NCBI GenBank assembly: GCA_951812395.1
Contig: CATOSD010000001.1
Coordinates: 744,001 to 808,000, forward strand
Origin: an uncultured Dehalococcoidia bacterium
GTDB taxonomy: Bacteria > Chloroflexota > Dehalococcoidia > Lucifugimonadales > CATOSD01
Reading direction: 5' to 3'
Length of the DNA stretch: 64,000 bases
Positions 36,557-44,461 of this stretch are shown piece after piece. Position numbers and translations under genes: made by a program. The notes below the pieces were generated by a model, which saw nothing but the letters and a program-made list of their open reading frames with translations, made no database searches and was not told where the DNA came from. Within the stretch, counting starts at the first letter, position 1. Each line of letters opens with the position of its first letter.

Positions 36557-38026
36557 ATGTCCAGTAAACGCTCGACAACCGCCGCCCGCTGGGGCCGGTA
36601 CCCGCTGGCCGGCGCGCTGCTGGCCGTGCTGGTCGCCTCCGGCATATCTGCCCAACTGTTCGCGACCACAGACGCTGCTCAGAGCTCTTCCATAGAGAAC
36701 GCCCACCCAACGCTGTACGCGCACGGCGACCGGCTGCGGCCCCTGGTGGAAGCGACAAACGGCGCGCAGACGCTGAACATCTACGGCCCGGGCGGCCAGA
36801 TCATCGCCCAAGTGGCGCGGGACGGCCTGGGAGGAAGCCAGAAGGCGCCCCACCTGCTGGCAGACCACCTGGGTTCCACGCGGGCGATACTGGACGCCGA
36901 CGACAACGTAGTGGCCCACTTCGAGTACGGGCCGCACGGCGAGACGGCTACGTCGGGCGTGGCGGCGGCGGAAGCGCGCTACCGCTACACCGGGCACCCT
37001 TACGACGAGTCTCAAGGTTTGTACCAGACGCCGGCCCGCGGCTACGACCCAACGACAGGCCGGTTCCTGAGGGTGGACCCCCAGCGCCAGGACGCCAGCC
37101 CCTACGTGTACGCGGGGAACAACCCGGCGGGCTTCCTGGACCCCACGGGTGGCGGCAAATACCCGTTCTACCTATTCACGGGCTTCGAGACGTGGCAAGA
37201 AAGGACACGTGCAAGGTCTCATACAGCAGACGCCGTCGGTTCGGTGTTTGGCAGGTACGATAGGGGGAAACAGGTTGCTCTCTCCGCGGATATTTTCAAC
37301 TTTAGAGAGGATCTACTCACAAGGGGTATCTCAAGTATGGCAGAATGGAAGCCAGGCAGATATCTGAATCATGACAGTGTCGACTACAGTAAGGTGTACT
37401 TGTTTATTGGCCCTGACAAGGCCGCGGACGAAATGGGCCGCCTCCGGGAGGGGCTGACTTCCTTCTTCTGGAGAAGACCGAAGTTTGCTCGCGAACTTAC
37501 CATAATAAATTTCTCCGGGAATACAAGGACGGGAGAAGAAATAAAGGAGTTGTTCCAGAGCACAGGTAGAAAACCGTTGCTCGTTCATGCCGGACTAAAG
37601 ACAGATGCTACCAGAAGCGGAGGACAGGTAGTGACGTCATTCACCACTGATAAGGGTAACTATAAACCGTCGGAATTCCTTGCACACGTCCACGATTTGG
37701 AGAAATCGCATTTCCCACCACTGCTCACTGTGCCCGAGGTAACTACATTAGGGGAACCGCAAGATATCCCAGTTCATGATATTGAGATGATTGACCAGGA
37801 CGAGGTCACGGGTGACCTGTCTCAGGGGTTCTATCATGAAGGCGAATTCATCCAGTTTCCGAATGTTCCACCCGCTCAGACGGCTACGCCGCCGACCACC
37901 ACGACGACTACGACGCCCACCACCACGACGACTACGACGCCCACCACCACGAACGGAATGAATGAGTTTGAAATGCGCTTGCTCGAAGCGGCAGAAGCCC
38001 ACTTTCCCTACATGTTTGTTGACTGA
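36557..38026 (+). CDS. U24: mini-Rhs protein with CT-E and Thr-rich tail T4 variant
   Basis: 489 aa. CT-E: YPFYLFTGFETWQERTRARS, SADIFNF, VYLFIGPDKAADEM, ARELTIINFSGNTRTG, PLLVHAG, YKPSEFLAHVHDLE. The tail begins as T4 (FYHEGEFIQFPNVPPAQ). It then has two and a half 24-bp repeats (37895-37952) coding for Thr runs broken by Pro, and ends AEAHFPYMFVD. The repeat number differs from U25. CT-E DNA is nearly identical to that of U27. Confidence 0.92.
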   Translation: MSSKRSTTAARWGRYPLAGALLAVLVASGISAQLFATTDAAQSSSIENAHPTLYAHGDRLRPLVEATNGAQTLNIYGPGGQIIAQVARDGLGGSQKAPHLLADHLGSTRAILDADDNVVAHFEYGPHGETATSGVAAAEARYRYTGHPYDESQGLYQTPARGYDPTTGRFLRVDPQRQDASPYVYAGNNPAGFLDPTGGGKYPFYLFTGFETWQERTRARSHTADAVGSVFGRYDRGKQVALSADIFNFREDLLTRGISSMAEWKPGRYLNHDSVDYSKVYLFIGPDKAADEMGRLREGLTSFFWRRPKFARELTIINFSGNTRTGEEIKELFQSTGRKPLLVHAGLKTDATRSGGQVVTSFTTDKGNYKPSEFLAHVHDLEKSHFPPLLTVPEVTTLGEPQDIPVHDIEMIDQDEVTGDLSQGFYHEGEFIQFPNVPPAQTATPPTTTTTTTPTTTTTTTPTTTNGMNEFEMRLLEAAEAHFPYMFVD

Positions 38027-38121
38027 ATTGACCCCTTCGTAGCAATGAGCTTGGGTAATATTGCCGTGGCCCAAGGAGCCGCGAGACCGCCGATCCAAAC
38101 TCACCAGCCGGAGCAGCTAGT
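38027..38121 (+). repeat. Spacer type VI, 95 bp (copy 1 of 2)
   Basis: Matched by 39562-39656 behind U25. It contains TGACCCCTTCGTAGCAATGAGCTTGGGTAATATTGCCG and ends in the AGCCGGAGCAGCTAGT leader. No gene. Confidence 0.75.
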
Positions 38122-39546
38122 ATGTCCAGAAAACGTTCCACACCCGCCACCCGCTGGGGCCGGTACCTGATGGCCGGCGCGCTGCTGGCCGTGCTGGTCG
38201 CCTCCGGCATAGCTGCCCAACTGTTCGCGACCTCAGACACGCCGCACGGGTCTTCCATGGAGGACGCCCACCCGACGCTGTACGCGCACGGCCACCGGCT
38301 GCGGCCCCTGGTGGAAGCGACGGGCGGCGCGCAGACGCTGAACATCTACGGCCCAGGCGGCCAGATCATCGCCCAGGTAGCGCCGGCCGGATCCGGCGGA
38401 TCGCGCGATGAGGCAGTACGCCACCCGCTGGCCGACCACCTGAGTTCCACGCGGGCGGCGCTTGACGCCGACGGCAACGTGGTGGCCCACTTCGAGTACG
38501 GGCCGCACGGAGAAGAGGTGACAGCGGCGGGAACAGGGGCGGCGGAATTGCGCTTCCGCTACACTGGCCATCCTTACGACGAAGCTCAGGAGCTATACCA
38601 AACGCCGGCACGGGGCTACGCCCCAGCGCTGGGGCGGTTCCTGAGCTTGGACCCCCAGGGCCAGGGTGCCAGCCCCTACGCGTATGCGGGGAACAACCCG
38701 GTGGGCTTCCTGGACCCTACGGGCGGGGTCGAATACCCTTTCTACGTATTCACGGGCTTCGAAAAGGAGCAGACAAGGACAGGTTTAAGGTCGTATAAAG
38801 CAGACGCCATTAGTTCGGTGTTTGGTAGGCACACCGAAGGAGCGGGCCAGCACGCTTGGTCCGCCGAAATGTTCAACTCTAAGGATGAAATCTTCAGTGA
38901 GGCTGAATCCTCTCCACAAAAATTTACGCGCAAGTTCCGGGTCGACTACGGCAAGATGTATCTGTTTATCGGCGACAAGGAAGTGGACGAAATGGACCGC
39001 CTCTCGGAGGGGCTGACTGCTTTCAACTGGAGAAAACAGGGGTTTGCTCGCGAAACTACCATTATAAATTTTTCCGGGAATACAAGGACGGGAGAAGAGA
39101 TAAGGAAGTTGTTCCTGGACACAGGCAGAGATCCGTTGCTGCTTAATGCCGAAGTAGAGACAGATTATACCGGAAGAGGGGGACAGTTAGTGACGTCATT
39201 TACCACTGACACGGGTAAATATAGACCGTCGGAATTCCTTGCACACGTCCACGATTTGGAGAAATCGCATTTCCCACCACTGCTCACTGTGCCGGAGGTA
39301 ACTACATTAGGGGAACCGCAAGATATCCCAGTTCATGATATTGAGATGATTGACCAGGGCGAGGTCACGGGTGACCTGTCTCAGGGGTTCTATCATGAAG
39401 GCGAATTCATCCAGTTTCCGAATGTTCCACCCGCTCAGACGGCTACGCCGCCGACCACCACGACGACTACGACGCCCACCACCACGAACGGAATGAATGA
39501 GTTTGAAATGCGCTTGCTCGAAGCGGCAGAAGCCCACTTTCCCTAA
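38122..39546 (+). CDS. U25: mini-Rhs protein with CT-E, 5-aa nonsense truncation
   Basis: 474 aa; leader MSRKRSTPATRWGRYLMAG. The core has small deviations (FRYTGHPYD, GYAPALGRFLSLDP, QGQGASPYAYAG). CT-E: YPFYVFTGFEKEQTRTGLRS, SAEMFNS, MYLFIGDKEVDEM, ARETTIINFSGNTRTG. The tail equals that of U24 with one 24-bp Thr repeat fewer. A TAC-to-TAA change (39544-39546) ends it at AEAHFP, removing the YMFVD still encoded in frame downstream. It may therefore lack a functional C-terminus. Confidence 0.9.
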   Translation: MSRKRSTPATRWGRYLMAGALLAVLVASGIAAQLFATSDTPHGSSMEDAHPTLYAHGHRLRPLVEATGGAQTLNIYGPGGQIIAQVAPAGSGGSRDEAVRHPLADHLSSTRAALDADGNVVAHFEYGPHGEEVTAAGTGAAELRFRYTGHPYDEAQELYQTPARGYAPALGRFLSLDPQGQGASPYAYAGNNPVGFLDPTGGVEYPFYVFTGFEKEQTRTGLRSYKADAISSVFGRHTEGAGQHAWSAEMFNSKDEIFSEAESSPQKFTRKFRVDYGKMYLFIGDKEVDEMDRLSEGLTAFNWRKQGFARETTIINFSGNTRTGEEIRKLFLDTGRDPLLLNAEVETDYTGRGGQLVTSFTTDTGKYRPSEFLAHVHDLEKSHFPPLLTVPEVTTLGEPQDIPVHDIEMIDQGEVTGDLSQGFYHEGEFIQFPNVPPAQTATPPTTTTTTTPTTTNGMNEFEMRLLEAAEAHFP

Positions 39547-39656
39547 ATGTTTGTTGACTGAATTGACCCCTTCGTAGCAATGAGCTTGGGTAATATTGCC
39601 GTCGCCCAGGGAGCCGCGAGACCGCCGATCCAAACTCACCAGCCGGAGCAGCTAGT
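39547..39656 (+). repeat. Spacer type VI (copy 2 of 2)
   Basis: The first 15 nt (ATGTTTGTTGACTGA) are the lost end of the U25 coding region. The remaining 95 bp match 38027-38121. Confidence 0.75.
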
Positions 39657-41147
39657 ATGTCCAGAAAACGTTCCACACCCGTCACCCGCTGGAGCCCGTA
39701 CCTACTGGCGGGCGCGTTGCTGCTGGCCGTGCTGGTCGCCTCCGGCATATCTGCCCAACTGTTCGCGACCACAGACGCTGCTCAGAGCTCTTCCATAGAG
39801 AACGCCCACCCGACGTTGTACGCGCACGGCGACCGGCTGCGGCCCCTGGTGGAAGCGACAAACGGCGCGCAGACGCTGAACATCTACGGCCCGGGCGGCC
39901 AGATCATCGCCCAAGTGGCGCTGGACGGCCTGGGAGGAAGCCAGAAGGCGCCCCACCTGCTGGCAGACCACCTAGGTTCCACGCGGGCGATACTGGACGC
40001 CGACGACAACGTAGTGGCCCACTTCGAGTACGGGCCGCACGGTGAGACGGCGGAAGCGTCGGGCGTGGCGGCGCCGGAAGCGCGCTACCGCTACACCGGC
40101 CACCCGTGGGATGCGCCGCAGGGGTTGTACGAGACGCCGGCCCGCACCTACGACCCGACGACAGGCCGGTTCCTGAGCGTGGACCCCCAACGCCAGGACG
40201 CCAGCCCCTACGTGTACGCCGGGAACAACCCGGCGGGCTTCCTGGACCCCACGGGTGGCGGCGGGGTGCCGTTCTTCGTGTACACGGGCTACAAGAAGAC
40301 GGGTAGTGCCTCGGACCGCAACAAGTCTCACATAGCGCACGCCATCGGTGCAAATTTTGGCTTGGACCTGACTAGCTCGCAACGAGTGTTGTCTGCGGAC
40401 ATGTTCAATACCGGTGGTGGAGGGGTGGGGAGTTATGCGGAAATGCAAGCTAGCAGCATCATGTTGGGCCGAGGAGGGAGTGTTAAGAATTTCACATACA
40501 ACGGAAAGATGTACTGGATAGTTGGCGGTGAAGAAAAAGTGGCCGATATGGGCAGTCTCAAGCAAGGAATGGCAGCCTTCCGCAAGAGTCTTGAGGGTTT
40601 TCCCAGTGAGGTCACGATCTTGAACTTCTCCGGAGATATGAAAATGGGCACAAATTTACGAGACAAGCTCAGAGCCCTAAACCTGAACCCGTTGGTGGTA
40701 GATGCCGAGCAACAGGGGGAGTGGAAAAAAACCTCGAGAGGACGGAGTTGGGAGTTGCAAGGGTTCACATCTCGTGGGGAAAGCTACACGCAGAATGAGT
40801 TCGTTGACCACGTCCGCTCTTTGGAGATAGGTCATAACTCCAAACGACTCAGTAAGCCGGAGCCAACTACATCGGGGGAACCGAACGATATCCCAGTGCA
40901 CGATACTCAGACGACTGGTCAGGGCGAGGTAGCGGGTGACTCGTCTCAGGGGTTCTATCATGAAGGCGAGTTCATCCAGTTTCCGACTCTTCCAGCCGTT
41001 CAGGGCGATGGAGCCAGTGGGATCCTTCCTATTCCCCCGAACTTTGTACCTATTCCTCAAGATTTAACGGACCGCGGAACGGGGTGGGTTGCCCAGACAT
41101 CTAAATGGGATTTATCGAAAATATTTCTATCTTCGTCACCTGAATGA
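39657..41147 (+). CDS. U26: mini-Rhs protein with CT-K and hybrid tail
   Basis: 496 aa; leader MSRKRSTPVTRWSPY. CT-K is very close to U11: FFVYTGYKKTGSASDRNKSH, SADMFNTGG, KMYWIVGGEEKVADM, SEVTILNFSGDMKMG. The tail follows T4 to FYHEGEFIQFPTLPAVQ. It then changes to a unique end (GDGASGILPIPPNFVPIPQD ... KIFLSSSPE). The 161-bp spacer after it is also unique, in line with tails and spacers moving together. Confidence 0.92.
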   Translation: MSRKRSTPVTRWSPYLLAGALLLAVLVASGISAQLFATTDAAQSSSIENAHPTLYAHGDRLRPLVEATNGAQTLNIYGPGGQIIAQVALDGLGGSQKAPHLLADHLGSTRAILDADDNVVAHFEYGPHGETAEASGVAAPEARYRYTGHPWDAPQGLYETPARTYDPTTGRFLSVDPQRQDASPYVYAGNNPAGFLDPTGGGGVPFFVYTGYKKTGSASDRNKSHIAHAIGANFGLDLTSSQRVLSADMFNTGGGGVGSYAEMQASSIMLGRGGSVKNFTYNGKMYWIVGGEEKVADMGSLKQGMAAFRKSLEGFPSEVTILNFSGDMKMGTNLRDKLRALNLNPLVVDAEQQGEWKKTSRGRSWELQGFTSRGESYTQNEFVDHVRSLEIGHNSKRLSKPEPTTSGEPNDIPVHDTQTTGQGEVAGDSSQGFYHEGEFIQFPTLPAVQGDGASGILPIPPNFVPIPQDLTDRGTGWVAQTSKWDLSKIFLSSSPE

Positions 41148-41308
41148 TCCATTGTGATTGATCCGGCATCAATTAGCGGATATCTCCGTCCCTGCGCTGC
41201 AGACAGGCGAGGCGGTGATGCACCATCACGAACAACTCCGTCATAAGATTAGGTCGCTGGAGACAACCGTTCAGAGTGCGTACTGACTAACCAAGCGGAG
41301 CAGCAAAC
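41148..41308 (+). other. Unique spacer behind U26
   Basis: 161 bp not seen elsewhere in the array apart from its last ~25 bp, which are the standard leader (ACCAAGCGGAGCAGCAAAC). No gene or clear hairpin. Confidence 0.5.
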
Positions 41309-42790
41309 ATGTCCAGTAAACGTTCCACACCCGCCACCCGCTGGAGCCCGTACCTGCTGGCCGGCGCGTTGCTGCTGGTCGTGTTGGTCGCCTCCGGCAT
41401 AACTGCCCAACTGTCCGCATCTTCAGACGCTCCGCATAGCTCTTCCATGGAGGACGCCCACCCGACGCTCTACTCCCACGGCGACCGGCTGCGGCCCCTG
41501 GTGGAAGCGACGGGCAGCGCTCAAACGCTGAACATCTACGGCCCGGGCGGCCAGATCATCGCCCAAGTGGCGCGGGACGGCCTGGGAGGAAGCCAGAAGG
41601 CGCCCCACCTGCTGGCCGACCACCTGGGTTCCACGCGGGCGATACTGGACGCCGACGGCAACGTGGAGGCCCGTTTCGAGTACGGGCCGCACGGGGAGGC
41701 GGCGGGCGCGGCGGCGGCAGAGGTGCGCTACCGCTATACCGGGCACCCTTACGACGAGTCGCAGAGGCTGTACCAGACGCCGGCCCGCACCTACGACCCG
41801 ACGACAGGCCGGTTCCTGAGCGTGGACCCCCAACGCCAGGACGCCAGCCCCTACGTGTACGCCGGGAACAACCCGGCGGGCTTCCTGGACCCCACGGGTG
41901 GCGGCAAATACCCGTTCTACCTATTCACGGGCTTCGAGACGTGGCAAGAGAGGACACGTGCAAGGTCTCATACAGCAGACGCCGTCGGTTCGGTGTTTGG
42001 CAGGTACGATAGGGGGAAACAGGTTGCTCTCTCCGTGGATATGTTCAACTTTAGTGAGGATCTATTCTTCACAAGGGGTATCTCAAGTATGGCAGAATGG
42101 AAGCCAGGCAGATATCTGAATAATGACAGTGTCGACTACAGTAAGACTTACCTGTTTATTGGCCCTGACAAGGCCGCGGACGAAATGGGCCGCCTCTGGG
42201 AGGGGGTGACTACCTTCTTCTTGAGAAGACCGGAGTTTGCTCGCGAACTTACCATCATAAATTTCTCCGGGAATACAAGGACGGGAGAAGAGATAAAGGA
42301 GTTGTTCCAGAGCACAGGTAGAAAACCGTTGCTCGTTCATGCCGGACTAAAGACAGATGCTACCAGAAGCGGAGGACAGGTAGTGACGTCATTCACCACT
42401 GATAAGGGTAACTATAAACCGTCGGAATTCCTTGCACACGTCCACGATTTGGAGAAATCGCATTTCCCACAACTGCTCACTGCGCAGGAGGAAACTATAT
42501 TAGGGGTACCGCAGGACACCGCAGTTAATGATATTGAGATGATTGACCAGGACGAGGTCACGGGTGACCTGTCTCAGGGGTTCTATCATGAAGGCGAATT
42601 CATCCAGTTTCCGAATGTTCCAGCCGTTCAGACGACTACGCCGCCGGCCACCACGCTGACCGGACAGTCCGATCATTCCACAGTACCTGGTTTCACGGAT
42701 GCACAGTGGAAGAAGTTCTCCGAACCGCTGAGTCCGGAGTTTGTTTCGGGCTTGGACCAGATTCTTGGAGAGTCTTGGTCGATCGACTGA
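41309..42790 (+). CDS. U27: mini-Rhs protein with CT-E and tail T4
   Basis: 493 aa; leader MSSKRSTPATRWSPY, and signal end GITAQLSASSDAPHSSS. The core has a short linker (GEAAGAAAAEVRYRYTGHPYD). CT-E: YPFYLFTGFETWQERTRARS, SVDMFNF, TYLFIGPDKAADEM, ARELTIINFSGNTRTG, nearly identical to U24. The tail instead follows U11/U15 (TGQSDHSTVPGFTDAQWKKF, ending ESWSID), and a type IV spacer follows. Confidence 0.92.
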   Translation: MSSKRSTPATRWSPYLLAGALLLVVLVASGITAQLSASSDAPHSSSMEDAHPTLYSHGDRLRPLVEATGSAQTLNIYGPGGQIIAQVARDGLGGSQKAPHLLADHLGSTRAILDADGNVEARFEYGPHGEAAGAAAAEVRYRYTGHPYDESQRLYQTPARTYDPTTGRFLSVDPQRQDASPYVYAGNNPAGFLDPTGGGKYPFYLFTGFETWQERTRARSHTADAVGSVFGRYDRGKQVALSVDMFNFSEDLFFTRGISSMAEWKPGRYLNNDSVDYSKTYLFIGPDKAADEMGRLWEGVTTFFLRRPEFARELTIINFSGNTRTGEEIKELFQSTGRKPLLVHAGLKTDATRSGGQVVTSFTTDKGNYKPSEFLAHVHDLEKSHFPQLLTAQEETILGVPQDTAVNDIEMIDQDEVTGDLSQGFYHEGEFIQFPNVPAVQTTTPPATTLTGQSDHSTVPGFTDAQWKKFSEPLSPEFVSGLDQILGESWSID

Positions 42791-42963
42791 ACGAAGAAGG
42801 TTGCACAACGACTAGACCGCCATCAGACTGGCGGCAAACGCATGCCTGATCCGACATTGCATCTACCACCCCGATTGTTAGCGGCGGCGCCCGCTGGTGA
42901 TATTGCCGCAGCCCAAGGGACCGGGTAACCGCCCGTCCAGACTAACCAACCGGAGCAGCAAAC
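42791..42963 (+). repeat. Spacer type IV (copy 3 of 3)
   Basis: 173 bp behind U27, with the CCGCCA/TGGCGG hairpin intact (loop TCAGAC). Confidence 0.75.
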
Positions 42964-43002
42964 ATATCCAGAAAACGTTCGACAACCGCCGCGCCAAATC
43001 GA

Positions 43003-44427
43003 TTGAAACTTTCCGCCCGCTGGGGCCGATACCTGCTGGCCGGCGCGCTGCTGGCCGTGCTGGTCGCCTCCGGCATAGCTGCCCAACTGTTCGCGACCTC
43101 AGACACGCCGCACGGGTCTTCCATGGAGGACGCCGACCCGACGCTGTACGCCCACGGCGACCGGCTGCGGCCCCTGGTGGAAGCGACGGGCAGCGCTCAA
43201 ACGCTGAACATCTACGGCCCGGGCGGCCAGATCATCGCCCAAGTGGCGCGGGACGGCCTGGGAGGAAGCCAGAAGGCGCCCCACCTGCTGGCCGACCACC
43301 TGGGTTCCACGCGGGCGGCGCTGGACGCCGACGGCAACGTGGTGGCCCGTTTCGAGTACGGGCCGCACGGTGAGACGGCTACGTCGGGAACGGGCACGGC
43401 GGCCGAACTGCCCTACCGCTACACAGGGCACCCTTACGATGAGGCGCAGGGGCTGTACGAGACGCCGGCCCGCACCTACGACCCGACAGTGGGCCGGTTC
43501 CTCAGCGTGGACGCCGCCCGTCACTCGACTAGTCCTTACAATTACGCCGGGAACAATCCGATCAACAAAATAGACCCTGATGGCCAGAAACCTCTGTATT
43601 TCTTTTTGTATTCAGGGTATGGAGTCGAGATCGTCGATTACATCCGCACGGTTAGTTTGCGGGAAAGTGTATTGCAACTTAGATCGGCGGCGCGAGCTTC
43701 GGGCCTCCCGATGGTGACTGGACAATTGGAAGGCGCTACAAAAATATCAGTTCCGGCATGGCATGAAATGGAACACGTAACCGTTTTCCTACACGGCGTC
43801 CTAGGTTTAGTCGGAGTAGTGGACCCCAAAATCGGTGTCCCAGTGATTCAGACTCCCGAACAATTCGCCGCATTCGTTCACGAAAGACTACGAGCCAACG
43901 TTGACATACCAACCGACGGCCTTAAGTCCATCCTGATAGCTAGCTGTAAAGCGGCTTGCCGTAGCGGGCCGCCACTGGATAGGAGTGGAAGGGCAAGGAC
44001 CACCTTCGCAGATCGTTTCGCTGTGGCGGCCAAAAAACTGTTTCCTGCGCTGGAGCGCGTCATTGCTACTCCTTATGACATCACTTTCTCAACGGAAGAA
44101 TTGGGTAGGAATACTGTTACGTTAGATGTGTGGGAAAACAGGGTTGCAGGTAATGAGCATTCCGTGCGTATACTTGTAGACGCCGCGAGATTTTTTAGTG
44201 GTGATCTCCCAAGACCACTATTGGCACCTCCATCACCCGGAACTGTGAGGAGTGTATGGTCACAAACACCACATCACAATCCAGCTTCCGGAACAGGTCG
44301 ATATACTCGGTTCGAGGATCCCGCGATTAAACGTGATTTCTTTAAATATCATAACTTTCCCGAACCCGTTTTTCGTGAAATCTACGTAAGGGGACCCGCA
44401 CCGATTGTAGAGGCGCCCGTGGATTGA
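43003..44427 (+). CDS. U28: mini-Rhs protein with CT-P, last of the array, eroded start
   Basis: As in U2, the ancestral ATG is ATA (42964-42966, in frame), and the first usable start is TTG 43003, before SARWGRYLLAG. The core ends AARHSTSPYNYAGNNPINKIDPDGQ. CT-P: YFFLYSGYGVEI, HVTVFLHGVLGLVGVVDP (His264), ILIASCKAACR (Cys315), FADRFAVAAKKLFPALERVIATPYDI. The numbering is from TTG. It ends APVD. The 35-bp gap to the next, unrelated gene marks the end of the array. Confidence 0.87.
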   Translation: MKLSARWGRYLLAGALLAVLVASGIAAQLFATSDTPHGSSMEDADPTLYAHGDRLRPLVEATGSAQTLNIYGPGGQIIAQVARDGLGGSQKAPHLLADHLGSTRAALDADGNVVARFEYGPHGETATSGTGTAAELPYRYTGHPYDEAQGLYETPARTYDPTVGRFLSVDAARHSTSPYNYAGNNPINKIDPDGQKPLYFFLYSGYGVEIVDYIRTVSLRESVLQLRSAARASGLPMVTGQLEGATKISVPAWHEMEHVTVFLHGVLGLVGVVDPKIGVPVIQTPEQFAAFVHERLRANVDIPTDGLKSILIASCKAACRSGPPLDRSGRARTTFADRFAVAAKKLFPALERVIATPYDITFSTEELGRNTVTLDVWENRVAGNEHSVRILVDAARFFSGDLPRPLLAPPSPGTVRSVWSQTPHHNPASGTGRYTRFEDPAIKRDFFKYHNFPEPVFREIYVRGPAPIVEAPVD

Positions 44428-44461
44428 TGCACGACGTAAGCTCCCGGAACTGGGACTAGTA

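Larger units (their letters stand above)
1..44427 (+). repeat. Tandem array of 28 mini-Rhs genes (U1-U28)
   Basis: All units share near-identical GC-rich DNA of about 500-550 bp coding for a signal/anchor, a stalk and the terminal RHS repeat-associated core. Each is followed by a visibly AT-richer variable CT and a low-complexity tail. Three remnants are also present: an orphan leader at 1150-1210 and orphan CT/tail pieces after U17 and U20. A full Rhs protein normally carries more than 1000 aa of YD repeats forming a shell; none of that is here. No transposase, integrase, reverse transcriptase, VgrG/PAAR or immunity-like gene lies inside the array. The array continues upstream of the window. 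Confidence 0.92.

Noticed and set aside
1-44427. CRISPR array or diversity-generating retroelement
   Set aside because: The repeats are gene-sized and coding, not 25-40 bp with spacers. There is no reverse transcriptase and no short template repeat with adenine-biased variation.
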